From assembly GCA_030378035.1 (NCBI GenBank), contig JAUCGI010000037.1, positions 1 through 38,081 on the forward strand: a DNA stretch of 38,081 nucleotides. The letters are read 5' to 3'. A program made the position numbers and the translations under genes. Position 1 is the stretch's first letter. Each line of letters begins with the position of its first letter. A model generated the notes under the pieces. That model worked only from the letters and a program-made list of their open reading frames with translations, was not told the DNA's origin and ran no database searches. Below, piece by piece: positions 1 to 8,704 of this stretch. Source of the stretch: Desulfobacterales bacterium HSG2. GTDB taxonomy: Bacteria > Desulfobacterota > Desulfobacteria > Desulfobacterales > 4be13.

Positions 1-153
1 GAACATACCTTTATATATAGAGTGGTCCCCATGAAGGATGAACATACCTTTATATATAGAGTAGTCCCCATGAAGGATGAACATACCTTTATATATAGAG
101 TAGTCCCCATGAAGGATGAACATATACCTTTATAGAGTTGTCTCCGTGAAGGA
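1..153. repeat. 39-bp tandem repeat, 4 units
   Basis: Three nearly identical 39-bp units begin at 1, 40 and 79, and a degenerate fourth runs from 118 to about 153. Each contains CCTTTATATATAGAG followed by a GTCCCCATGAAGGATG-like segment. The array may extend left of the window. It lies directly upstream of the gene at 181, whose Shine-Dalgarno-like AAGGATGAAGG resembles the repeat end, so the array may have grown out of that leader. Confidence 0.85.
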
Positions 154-180
154 TGAATTGTGAAAGATAAAGGATGAAGG

Positions 181-504
181 ATGAAAAAACTGAGTGAATT
201 GCAATCGTCTGATTTTTCCCCGTTTCTGAACCAGACTTTCCAAGTCCATGCGGGATTGACCGAGCCTGTCGCAGCCGAACTGATCAAAGTCGCGGACCGC
301 GGATGGGGAATGCACGACCCGGAAACCGCAAAGCGGAGGCCATTTGAAATCATGTTCCGGTTTCCGGCCGGGATCCATGTGCCGCAGAAGATCTATCCCA
401 TTGAACATGAAAATATGGGAACACTTAACATATTTATTGTGCCGGTGGGGCCGGAACCTACAGACCCGGAACACCGTATTCTCTATCAGGGAATATTTAG
501 TTGA
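181..504 (+). CDS. DUF6916-like domain protein
   Basis: A 107-residue soluble protein with no signal peptide or membrane segment. The pattern of an N-terminal LxxxDFxxxLNxTF segment, a central RRPFEIMFRFP strand and a C-terminal LNIFIVPVGPEP...YQGIFS block matches my recollection of the DUF6916 family, small proteins often found near phage-tail-collar or secreted-structure genes. Length is normal for that family. The start at 181 is supported by AAGGATGAAGG immediately upstream. No partner gene of that type is visible here, so its role is unknown. The family assignment is by eye. Confidence 0.65.
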   Translation: MKKLSELQSSDFSPFLNQTFQVHAGLTEPVAAELIKVADRGWGMHDPETAKRRPFEIMFRFPAGIHVPQKIYPIEHENMGTLNIFIVPVGPEPTDPEHRILYQGIFS

Positions 505-636
505 AGGGATTCAGGCTCCCTTCAGCTTGAACTTAAACTTGAAGTTATACCTGACCACGTTCAAGGCAGAAAGGAGGTGATAGCCGATTCAAAAGGAAGT
601 CACAAAAAGAAACCCAGGTTTTTATGTCTGATTGTA

Positions 637-953
637 GAACGATTTTCCAAATCGTTCACAGAACAGTAAAACGATTTTCCAAATCGTTCACAGTAAAACG
701 ATTTTCCAAATCGTTCACAGTAAAACGATTTTCCAAATCGTTCACAGAACAGCAAAACGATTTTCCAAATCGTTCAAAGAACAGCAAAACGATTTTCCAA
801 ATCGTTCACAGTAAAACGATTTTCCAAATCGTTCAAAGAACAGCAAAACGATTTTCCAAATCGTTCACAGTAAAACGATTTTCCAAATCGTTCACAGAAC
901 AGCAAAACGATTTTCCAAATCGTTCACAAACAGCAAAACGATTTTCCAAATCG
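637..953. repeat. 11-copy hairpin array (AACGATTT-TCC-AAATCGTT)
   Basis: Eleven copies of a perfect inverted repeat, AACGATTT/AAATCGTT around a TCC loop, are separated by 7-13 bp linkers such as CACAGTAA or CACAGAACAGCAA. The last copy lacks the right arm end. The spacers are not unique sequences, so this is not CRISPR. An open frame across it (624-1031) is a by-product of the repeat. The array could form consecutive hairpins in RNA or cruciforms in DNA; no function is assigned. Confidence 0.9.
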
Positions 954-1095
954 GCATTCTTCATTTGTCGGTTTACACTTTCGGGTGTCAGGGTGAATTT
1001 TTTTTGCCTTTGTGCCCTTTGTGAGACATAAAATGCTGGCTGGCTCTGATTGGAAAAAAGTGTAAGCTACTTCCGGCTTTTATGAAGGATGCCCG

Positions 1096-1316
1096 AATAT
1101 TTGCACTTTTTCAACAGAAACACTTGGAATGCCCCCGGATTTGCCAATCCGAAGCGAGTGTGAGCTGAAACGAATGTGGCCGAGACCACAAAAAAAATGC
1201 AAATATTTGCAGATACAAATATTTGCACTTTCCTGTAACATGCGGGCTTGCGATTAGAGCGAATCTAAAGAAAAAGTCATCATATCGCCGGGTGTCTGAC
1301 GTGCAAATTTTTGCAC
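1096..1316. promoter_or_regulatory. cluster of TGCAAATATTTGCA-like palindromes
   Basis: Within about 220 bp there are four related sites: AATATTTGCAC at about 1097, the perfect 14-bp palindrome TGCAAATATTTGCA at 1198-1211, ACAAATATTTGCAC at about 1215, and GTGCAAATTTTTGCAC at 1301-1316. Spaced near-identical palindromes look like operator sites for a dimeric repressor. There is no obvious regulator gene beside them, so this is a suggestion only. Otherwise 954-1614 holds no convincing gene. Confidence 0.3.
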
Positions 1317-1614
1317 ATTTCCCGTCCGAAAGACTTTTTCGGCACATTCGCTTTGATGTTGAAACTGACGGCTGGCATCAAAAAAAATGTGATGGATGGG
1401 CAAGGAAGAATATTTCATTATTTCACGCAGTTGATTCACAACACAAAAGCCGGACTGAGCAGACAGGAACAATTTTAAAAAAATTTACGAAAAATCAGCG
1501 GTCAGGCACGGACATTGCATACCTTAATAGGCAGTCTGACCCGCATGAAATTTGCGTGGGTTTGCAGGCATTTGGTTTTAACTTATGCAAGGAACATATA
1601 AAAAGGAACATAAA

Positions 1615-1756
1615 AATGAACCGGAAAGAAAAGGAAACCAGAAAGTCCTCGGGAGAACTGTACCGGCTGAGAACAGGGGTCAGGGCCATGGGGAGATTTG
1701 ACAAAATGTTCAAAAAGGCCAAGGCTCAGATAGTGAAAGGCCAAAATCCGGGTTGA
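1615..1756 (+). CDS. small basic hypothetical protein
   Basis: A possible 46-residue, lysine- and arginine-rich protein with the stretch YRLRTGVRAMGRFDKMFKK. It starts at an ATG preceded by AAAAGGAACATAAAA, which gives a weak ribosome binding site. The frame is open further upstream (from 1223), but that part looks like non-coding sequence. No family is recognised. It may be a remnant or not a gene at all. Confidence 0.22.
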
Positions 1757-1914
1757 GGGTTTTAAAAAAATTATCCCACATATGGGGACTCAGATAAGAA
1801 AACGTGACTTACTGAGATTTCCTGATTTAGCCCGGTTGCAGTGTTAATCCGGCATACTATGTTTAGTCGTATGCTCAATAAGATACATTTTTTCATCTTA
1901 GTCCCCATATTTTT

Positions 1915-2940
1915 ATCAAAACAAAACCATGTCATTCCCGCGTCATCGAGCAGCTTCAACTGGTTGACTTCAAGAACTTCAAACGAGCTCAACTGGTTGA
2001 CCTGGAAAGCGGGAATTCACTCTTTCCCATCTGAAATATCCGTTTTGCCTCAACACCTCCCCTACCGGATCAAATGTGTCAGGAGCGGAACTCATGACGC
2101 ATGTATCCACAGGGATTGGCGACAAGAAAAGGTTTTCGGCCTAAGACTGGCAACCTGTCCCGCATGGCAGGTTCATGCCTGAATTATCAGGCGATCCCCG
2201 ACATTTCCAGTCTAAGACTGGCAACCTGTTTTCAAATAACAAAACCATGTCATTCCCGCGTCATCGAGCAGCTTCAACTGGTTGACTTCAAGAACTTCAA
2301 ACGAGCTCAACTGGTTGACTTGGAAAGCGGGAATCCACTTTTTTTCATCTGAAATATCGAAATATCCGTTCAAAAGCATGTCATTCCCGCGTCATCGAAC
2401 AGGCAACCTGTCCGCACGGCAAGTTCGGGCCCGAATTATCAGGCGTCCCGGGTTCTTGAAAAACAGTTTCCCATAGACACCCGGCAGGTAACCAGTCTAA
2501 GACTGGCAACCTGAAATATTAGCTTTCAAAACAATTCATATGTCGGCATGTTAAAAATATGCCCGCGGTTTTCTTTCAGAGCTTATCGCTAATCCCTGTA
2601 AATACACGCCTGGAATGAAGTCTTCCGAACAAAACTACAGTTGCATATGTCCTGCTCCTGACGTATTTAATCCGGTAAGGGAGGTATTGAGGTAAAACGG
2701 ATATTTCAGATGAAAAGAGTGGATTCCCGCTTTCCAAGTCAACCAGTCGAGCTCATTCGGAGTTTTCGAAGTCAACCTGTCGAGCCTGCTCGATGACGCG
2801 GGAATGACATGGTTTTGTTATTTGAAAACAAGATGAAAAAGAGTGGATTCCCGCTTTCCAAGTCAACCAGTCGAGCTCATTCGGAGTTTTTGAAGTCAAC
2901 CTGTCGAGCCTGCTCGGTGACGCGGGAATGACATGGTTTT
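1915..2940. repeat. composite of long inverted repeats
   Basis: A left arm of about 190 bp (around 1915-2105) reappears as an imperfect reverse complement around 2640-2822. Partial copies lie at about 2240-2355 (direct) and 2830-2940 (inverted). The arms share CATTCCCGCGTCATCGAGC, CAACTGGTTGACTT and CTCAATACCTCCC-like blocks. Short palindromes reading CCAGTCTAAGACTGG, followed by CAACCTG, are interspersed (about 2145, 2210 and 2490) and recur at 19150 and 19260. No open frame of substance lies between the arms. This is a repeat island, possibly a degenerate non-autonomous element. Confidence 0.7.
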
Positions 2941-2984
2941 AGATAAAAATATTTTCTTAGTAGAAAAGGATTTCAGGGGCCGGA

Positions 2985-3178
2985 CTTCCAAAGTTTTGAA
3001 AACTTCGGAAGAGGACAGCCCTGTATCGTGCGGGAAAAATCTTTACCATGAAAATACATTTTCATCACCGGGGTGAAAAGTCCTTTTCATGGAAGTTTAT
3101 GTGGAATCCCTGGAATCCCTGTAGTTTTGTTCAGAAGTTTTCAAATATCAGTTGCAAAAAACACAGGTACCTGATAAA
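2985..3178. repeat. leader repeat shared with the DGR target genes
   Basis: This roughly 190-bp block, from ACTTCCAAAGTTTTGAAAAC to ACACAGGTACCTGATA, recurs with minor changes at about 19331-19520, upstream of the target gene at 19808. Its last 50 bp recur at about 14410-14460, upstream of the target at 14550. Here it precedes a broken FGE remnant. The block therefore travels with the leader region of this gene family. Confidence 0.75.
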
Positions 3179-3445
3179 TAAGCTGAATCAGAAGGAAGAC
3201 ACCGGCAAATGCAGGTTGCCGACCAAGGCGGAATGGGGATACGCCTGCGGGAACGGATACGCCGTTTTCGTTCGGAATGTGTCTGTCAGCGGATCAGGAC
3301 AATTATGATGGCAGGTATCCGCTGGAAGGCCGTTCCAATGGGAACTATCAGGAAAAAACGGTTCCGGTCGCAAGGTTTCTCTGCCAATTCATGGGGCTGT
3401 ATGATATGCATGGAAATGTTTGGGAGTGCGGAGTTTCCTTGGATA
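3179..3445 (+). pseudogene. FGE-sulfatase domain remnant, broken DGR target
   Basis: Two frames carry fragments matching the intact FGE domains elsewhere in the window: KLNQKEDTGKCRLPTKAEWG in one frame, then CLSADQDNYDGRYPL and GLYDMHGNVWE in another. DNA similarity is closest to the target at 14550 (its region from about 16085 to 16330). The remnant has a frameshift near 3270 and stops before the point where a variable repeat would begin, so no VR is present. There is no signal peptide or start. It shows that another target copy once lay here, next to the chimeric gene at 3668 that carries a DGR accessory head. Confidence 0.8.
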
Positions 3446-3573
3446 AACAAGCCTGCATACCGAGACTATAATTTTAGGCATAACTACAAGGAACTGGTGT
3501 GGCAAGGATGGGCGGAGCTGTCCCTTTTATCCTTACCAAACCCGATCCCTGTAGTTACCATCTACTACCACAA

Positions 3574-3627
3574 CTTGCAAATTCGTCCCCCACTCTTATA
3601 ATGGAAAAGGGGGTGACGAATTTACAA
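3574..3627. repeat. long imperfect hairpin upstream of the glycosyltransferase gene
   Basis: TTGCAAATTCGTCCCCC pairs with GGGGGTGACGAATTTACAA around a loop of about 18 bp containing TATAATGG. It lies 40 bp upstream of the ATG at 3668. It could be a leader structure or cruciform. TATAAT within the loop is compatible with a promoter -10 box, but no good -35 box was identified. Confidence 0.5.
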
Positions 3628-3667
3628 AGTTGCTGTACTACATGGATTACGAGTATAGAGGGAATAC

Positions 3668-6148
3668 ATGTTCAAAATCATCACAATGCCTTTTAACCGA
3701 AACATAGAAAACTTCGATGAAGACCTGCTGAACCACTTCTCCGTGGACAAGTACATCAGAAGCCAAGCCGAATTCTTTGCAGGAGGAACAGCCGATATCT
3801 GGCGCTGCTATCACAGAGTCCGGAACGCGATATGGACCAAAGCCATGGCCAGAGTGGATTTTGACACGTTTAGCATTGAAGAAAATCTCAGACACCTATA
3901 CCGCATCCCGTTTCTGACTCTATCCTATGTGATTCAGGTATTGATCTGGCCGCCTGCGAGAGCTGAAAGTCAGAAGCCGGAACTCAAAGATCGGATGGCG
4001 GAACCCGAAGATCGGGAAGCCGAAGATCGGAAGCCGGAAATCAAAGATCGGATGGCGGAAGCTGAAGATCGGAAGCCGGAACTCAAAGATCGGATGGCGG
4101 AAGCTGAAGATCGGAAGCCGGAACTCAAAGATCGGATGGCGGAAGCTGAAGATCGGAAGCCGGAACCCGAAGATCGGAAGCCGGAACCCGAAGATCGGAA
4201 GCCGGAACCCGAAGATCGGAAGCCGGAACCCGAAGATCGGAAACCGGAACCCGAAGATCGGAAACCGGAACCCGAAGATCGGAAGTTGGAACTCAAGACT
4301 GAACCTGAAGATCGGAAGCCGGAAATCAAAGATCAGAAGTCGGAAATCAAAGATCGGAAGCCGGAACATCGGAAGCCGGAACTCGAAGATCGGATGGCGA
4401 GACTCGAAGATCGGATGGCGAGACTCGAAGATCAGATGGCGGAACTCAAGCCGGAACCCGAAGATCGGAAGCCGGAACTCGAAGATTGGAAGCTGGAACT
4501 CGAAACTCGAAAGCCGGAAGCCAAAACTCGATACCCGGAAGCCGCTGACCGCCCGTCTCTCGTCTCGGCCCGATTTTCAGTCCTTGTGCCCACATACAAC
4601 AGCCATCTCGGTTATTTTAGGGAACTGACTGATTCCCTCAAGGCCCAGACATACGATCACTTTGAGGTGTGCGTGAGTGATGACGCATCAACCGATGCGA
4701 TGCTTGAAGATTATCTGAAAGATCTTGCCGAGAACGATTCCCGTTTCCGAGTAATGTTCTGGGAGAAAAACGGCGGCATCGCGGAGAATACCAACCGGGC
4801 CATGAACATGGCAAGGGGCGATTTTCTGGTACTGTGTGACCATGATGATCGCATGGACCCCTTTGCCCTTGAAGCCTTTGCTGAGTATGTCAGTGATCAT
4901 CCTGAGAGCGATGTGATTTACACTGATGAGGACATGATTGATACCCGAGGTTTTCGCCACAGCCCCCGGTTCCAGACCGACTGGAACCCGGATCTCCTGA
5001 CAAGCCATATGTACTGTCCCCATCTCATCGCTGTAAGAACCAGTCTGGCAAAGGATGCGGGGCTTATGGAACCCTTGCTGGACGGGGCTCAGGACTATGA
5101 TTTCTTTCTGAGAGTCACGGAAAAGGCGCGTCACGTCGGCCATATCCCTCTGATTCTCTATTCATGGCGCAGCGCGCCCGGGTCCATTGCCATGGATTGC
5201 GCGGAAAAGATGTACGCGTATGAAGCCGGCAGAATAGCCCTTGAAAATGCCATGGAAAGACGAGGAGAGGATGCCGTGGTGGTAAAGGTTCCGGGAACGA
5301 ATCTGGGGGTCTACCGGGTAAAGCGGAAGGTTTCGGAATGCGATGTGTCTCATATTGTGGAAGGCCGTACCAAAGATGTGATTACCGCTGTGAGGAGCAT
5401 AAGACTGGTTTCGCCAGTTCCCGTGGAGATACTGGTGGTTACTGAAGATGATCGGGATGAGGTTTCGGAGGTTTTGGAAAAGGAGCGGGATGTGAAGCTG
5501 ATCATCGGGCCCAAAGGTTCCGGCAGGGCAGGGCTTTATAATCAGGGGGCCGGTGCCGCTCAATCCCGATTCTTATTTTTTTCCGGGCACAATGTGGAGA
5601 TTCTGGACAGCGAATATCCTCTGGCCGCACTGGAACATACCCGGAGGCCCGAGATCGGCGCGGTGGGAGTGAAACTGAGTTATCCTAACGGCCGGTTTTA
5701 TCATACCGGCATGATTATGGGCGTGAACGGGCTTTGCGGTTATGCCCATCGGAATACGCCCCATGGTCCCGGTTATTTCAACTATGCCGCGTGTATAAGG
5801 AATTATACCGCGGTGTCATGGGATCTGATGGCTGTGGATAAGCGGAAATGGGAGGAGGCAGGCGGTTTCGATGAGACCCTGCCCTTTTACGGAGATATTG
5901 ATTTTTGTCTGAAGCTGATACGCGAAGGGTACCGAAACCTTTACACGCCTTATATTTCAGGGGTGTTAAAAAGCAGGGTTCACGGGTTGGAGGAACTCCG
6001 CAACAAAGAGGCCGCTCATATCCTGATAGGCCGATACGGAAGCGAGATATTGGAGGATCCCTTTTACCATCCGCTACTTTCAAAGCTGGTTGAGGACTTT
6101 TCAGTAGCTCGAAACTCGGAAGCCGACCTTGAGAGTCCTGCGGAATAA
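3668..6148 (+). CDS. chimeric protein: DGR-accessory head, heptad linker, double-domain family 2 glycosyltransferase
   Basis: An 826-residue protein with three parts. Residues 1-40 (MFKIITMPFNRN...HFSVDK...AEFF) are nearly the same as the start of the HRDC accessory protein at 11375, also at DNA level. Residues 41-97 are not recognised. Residues about 98-296 are a heptad repeat, mainly EDRKPEP or DRMAEAE and ending in LEDRMARLEDQMAEL, probably an extended helix or coiled coil. From about residue 302 comes a GT-A glycosyltransferase: VLVPTYNS, VSDDASTD, NGGIAENTN, the CDHDD metal-binding region near 390 and VIYTDED near 415. A second GT2-like half ends with GGFDETLPFYGDIDFCLKL. This resembles O-antigen or surface-glycan transferases with two GT2 modules. 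The start follows AGAGGGA. The head probably came from recombination with a DGR cassette. Confidence 0.85.
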   Translation: MFKIITMPFNRNIENFDEDLLNHFSVDKYIRSQAEFFAGGTADIWRCYHRVRNAIWTKAMARVDFDTFSIEENLRHLYRIPFLTLSYVIQVLIWPPARAESQKPELKDRMAEPEDREAEDRKPEIKDRMAEAEDRKPELKDRMAEAEDRKPELKDRMAEAEDRKPEPEDRKPEPEDRKPEPEDRKPEPEDRKPEPEDRKPEPEDRKLELKTEPEDRKPEIKDQKSEIKDRKPEHRKPELEDRMARLEDRMARLEDQMAELKPEPEDRKPELEDWKLELETRKPEAKTRYPEAADRPSLVSARFSVLVPTYNSHLGYFRELTDSLKAQTYDHFEVCVSDDASTDAMLEDYLKDLAENDSRFRVMFWEKNGGIAENTNRAMNMARGDFLVLCDHDDRMDPFALEAFAEYVSDHPESDVIYTDEDMIDTRGFRHSPRFQTDWNPDLLTSHMYCPHLIAVRTSLAKDAGLMEPLLDGAQDYDFFLRVTEKARHVGHIPLILYSWRSAPGSIAMDCAEKMYAYEAGRIALENAMERRGEDAVVVKVPGTNLGVYRVKRKVSECDVSHIVEGRTKDVITAVRSIRLVSPVPVEILVVTEDDRDEVSEVLEKERDVKLIIGPKGSGRAGLYNQGAGAAQSRFLFFSGHNVEILDSEYPLAALEHTRRPEIGAVGVKLSYPNGRFYHTGMIMGVNGLCGYAHRNTPHGPGYFNYAACIRNYTAVSWDLMAVDKRKWEEAGGFDETLPFYGDIDFCLKLIREGYRNLYTPYISGVLKSRVHGLEELRNKEAAHILIGRYGSEILEDPFYHPLLSKLVEDFSVARNSEADLESPAE

Positions 6149-6174
6149 ACAACCGAAACATTTACACGGGTTAT

Positions 6175-6222
6175 GGGTAAGAAAGGATTATGCCCGACCG
6201 AACCACACAATCCGTGCAGATG
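6175..6222. repeat. leader repeat (GGGTAAGAAAGGATTA / CACAATCCGTGCAGATG)
   Basis: A shortened copy of the repeat found as long palindromes at 13571-13638 and 17131-17206 and as a leader at 8630-8687. It sits 18 bp before the start of target 1. Because it recurs next to two target genes, the TR cassette and the CHASE2 gene, it is either a shared leader element or a small mobile repeat. Confidence 0.6.
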
Positions 6223-6240
6223 AAAAGAAGGAGGAGACTC

Positions 6241-8362
6241 ATGAAAAAAGTAGCTATGTGTATGGTCGTTCTGTTCTGTTTTTCTTTTCTGGCCGCGGCG
6301 CTGGCATGGAACGACGGCCGGGGGATCAAAAGGATCAAGAAAATCGCCGATCTGAGCCATGACAGCGGGAAGCTGGGAAGGTATCACGCCCTGGTCATCG
6401 GAATCGACAAATATCAGGATGACCTGATCCGAAATTTGAAGACGGCCCGGAACGATGCCGTGGCAGTGGCCGGGTTGCTCAGGGAGCGTTACGGGTTCCG
6501 AACGGAGCTCCTGCTGGACGGGCAGGCCACGAAGGAGGCTGTTTTCAATGCCCTGCGCCGGCTGGCCGCCGAGTCGGAGGAGCATGACAGTCTGCTGATT
6601 TATTATGCCGGGCACGGGGAGCCTGACCCGGTTTACAATGATGGTTGGTGGATTCCGACGGACGCGGAGGCGGGGAAACCCCTGACCTATCTGCGCAACA
6701 CCGAGGTGCAGATGGCCATGAAGAGCATGAACGCCCGGCATGTCCTGCTGATCTCCGACTCCTGCTATTCGGGAACGCTTTTCGGGCAGACCCGTGGAAT
6801 GCCGACAGTGATTGGTGAGCGGTATTACCTGAGTCTGCACAATAAGAAGAGCAGGTGGGGCATGACCTCGGGGAGCATGGAGCCCGTGTCGGATCTCGGA
6901 AGCGGGGGGCACAGCATCTTTGCCTACCAGTTGCTCAGTGCGTTGGAGGAGAATGAAAAGGCATACATCAGCACCCAGGAGATATTCACCCAGATCGCAC
7001 CGGTTGTCGGAAACAACTCGACGCAGACTCCGGAATGCCGGCCGATTCTGCACACCGGTGATCTGGGCGGACAGTTTGTGTTTGTAAGGTCAAAGGGTAT
7101 CAGGGTGGCAACAGGCGGGGCAACCGTGACCCGGCCCTCGGCAAAAGGCACTCTGGATGTGGAATGCAGCGTGTCCGGTGCGAGGGTGCTGGTGGACGGC
7201 GGATATGTTGGAACGACGGATCTGTCAGGTGTGGCGGTCACGCCGGGCGAGCACAGGATACTTGTCGAAAAGGAGGGGTATGAGACCTATCAGCGTCGGA
7301 TAAGCATCGAGGCGGGAAGGAGCATGTCCCTGTTTGTGGAACTGACGCCTGTGAAGAAAAAGATGAGGCTCTATGTGGACACACATCCCGCAGATGCGGG
7401 CATACGGATTCTGAACATCCGGCCCCGTTTTCGTCAGGGGATCGAACTGGACCCGGGTGAGTACCATCTGGAAATATCGGCTGACGGATATGAAACGGAA
7501 AAAAGATGGATCACGACGGAGGCGGGAAGGGACAGAAGTCTGAGCATTCGTCTGAACGCGGTTATTGTTGCCAGCAGGCCGGCTGAAAGCGGTTTTGCCA
7601 ACAGCATCGGCATGAAGTTTGTTCACATATCGGCGGGGACGTTTATGATGGGAAGTCCTTCGGATGAGCCCGAAAGGGACGATGATGAAAGGCTGCACCG
7701 GGTGACGCTGACCAAGGGTTTTTACATGCAGACCACCGAGGTGACCCAGGGACAGTGGAAGGCGGTTATGGGAAGCAATCCGTCCCGTTTTAAAAACTGC
7801 GGGAATAACTGTCCGGTTGAGAAGGTCTCCTGGGATGATGTGCAGGAGTTCATAAAGAAGCTGAACCGGAAGGAAGGTACGGGCAAATACAGACTACCGA
7901 CCGAAGCCGAATGGGAATACGCTTGTCGTGCTGGTACGAAAACGGCTTTATACACAGGCAATATAAGGATACTTGGTGATAATAACGCGCCGGCACTTGA
8001 CAGCATGGTACGGGGGAAACAGTTGTGTAAGTTACTCAGGCGGCCATGACTGTTCGAGTTGGGATGAAAAGCAATATTCCTGTCCAAAGTGCGGCACAAA
8101 CCCGGTTGCTCAGAAGAAGCCGAACGCGTGGGGACTGTATGACACCATTGGTAATGTATATGAATGGTGTCAGGACACTTTCGGTACCGATATATATGCC
8201 AGAGATCAAACCGATCCTATATATATAGTCGGCTCTGATCGGGTGATTCGGGGCGGCCGTTGGTTCGACGACGCCCGTCACTGCCGCTCGGCCTACCGGT
8301 ACAGCGACAGCCCGGACAACAGGAGCAGCCACGTCGGGTTCCGTCTCGCCAGGACCCCTTAA
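6241..8362 (+). pseudogene. DGR target 1: exported caspase-PEGA-FGE protein, frameshifted before its VR
   Basis: About 95% identical by eye to the intact gene at 8705. The start at 6241 is preceded by AAGGAGGAGACTC and gives a signal peptide (MKKVAMCMVVLFCFSFLAAALA). In order follow a caspase-like (peptidase C14) domain with YYAGHGE and SDSCYSG catalytic motifs, two PEGA domains and an FGE-sulfatase domain. At 8002-8006 only one AGCAT is present where the paralogue has two (10472-10481). This 5-bp loss shifts the frame and stops the protein at 8049. The remaining FGE part, with the variable repeat, is open in another frame (7973-8362). As written the product lacks its variable region. Slippage between AGCAT copies could reverse this, so phase switching is possible; a sequencing error is the alternative. 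Confidence 0.85.
8226..8352 (+). other. DGR variable repeat VR1
   Basis: Aligns gap-free over 127 bp with the TR at 13290-13416. By hand count there are 15 differences, 13 at TR adenines. TR codons SWNNNARNC become RWFDDARHC. The 3' constant block GTCGGGTTCCGTCTCGCCAG is unchanged. In the present sequence it is out of frame with the caspase start because of the upstream frameshift. Confidence 0.95.
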
Positions 8363-8400
8363 CTTTTGGATTTTTACTTTTTTACCTTCTGGAAGGCGAT

Positions 8401-8431
8401 ATCTGCGGTTCAGTTTAATACTTCCGCAGAT
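8401..8431. promoter_or_regulatory. conserved hairpin downstream of VR1
   Basis: ATCTGCGG and CCGCAGAT form a perfect 8-bp stem with a 15-nt loop, 48 bp past the end of VR1. The same stem follows VR2 and VR3 at similar distance and is missing after VR4 and the TR. Known DGRs often have a hairpin just after the VR that aids retrohoming, usually nearer and with a short loop. No T-tract follows, so it is not a classical terminator. Confidence 0.55.
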
Positions 8432-8452
8432 TCGTAATTCAGGGGTAAAAAG

Positions 8453-8690
8453 GCGAATCCAAAGGGATGCAGTTTTTTTTGGACAAACGAAGCATGGAAT
8501 CCTGCATACCGATACTATAATTTTAGGCATAACCACAAGGATTGTGGATAAAAAACTTCCATGAAAAGGACTTTTCACCCCCGGTGATGAAAATCTATTT
8601 TCATGGTAAAGGATTGCTCTCAGCCGAGGACCCGTAATCCTTTCTTACCCACAATCCGTGTAGATGGACGCACAATCCGTGCAGATAATC
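8453..8690. repeat. repeat-rich spacer between targets 1 and 2
   Basis: No gene is visible. It holds a CATACCGATACTATAATTTT stretch also found at about 3457-3495, a block ending CCGGTGATGAAAATC related in inverted orientation to about 19580-19630, and the AATCCTTTCTTACCCACAAT leader repeat at 8630-8687 with a doubled CACAATCCGTG. These repeats could have mediated the target duplication. Confidence 0.6.
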
Positions 8691-8704
8691 AAAGGAGGAG
8701 ACTC

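Noticed and set aside
637-953. Possible CRISPR array
   Set aside because: The intervening segments are only 7-13 bp, of a few recurring types, not unique spacers, and no cas gene is present.
624-1031. 135-residue open frame with repeated RFSKSFT
   Set aside because: It is a translation of the 11-copy hairpin array. Periodicity follows the DNA palindrome rather than codons, and linkers vary in length.
1223-1756. 177-residue open frame
   Set aside because: The first two thirds have no protein-like pattern and no ribosome binding site. Only the last 46 codons were kept, at low confidence.
3668-3965. Residues 41-97 of the chimeric protein as the start of a second reverse transcriptase
   Set aside because: VDFDTFSIEENLRHLYR loosely resembles the N-terminal region of some RTs, but no catalytic motif follows and the likeness is too weak to claim.
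3920-4369. Minus-strand frames of 119 and 149 residues with FRLPIFGF and FRSSGSG repeats
   Set aside because: Shadows of the 21-bp heptad repeat in the glycosyltransferase gene, which is open in several frames.
6064-7053. 329-residue minus-strand frame
   Set aside because: Shadow of the caspase coding region; the same shadow appears opposite target 2.
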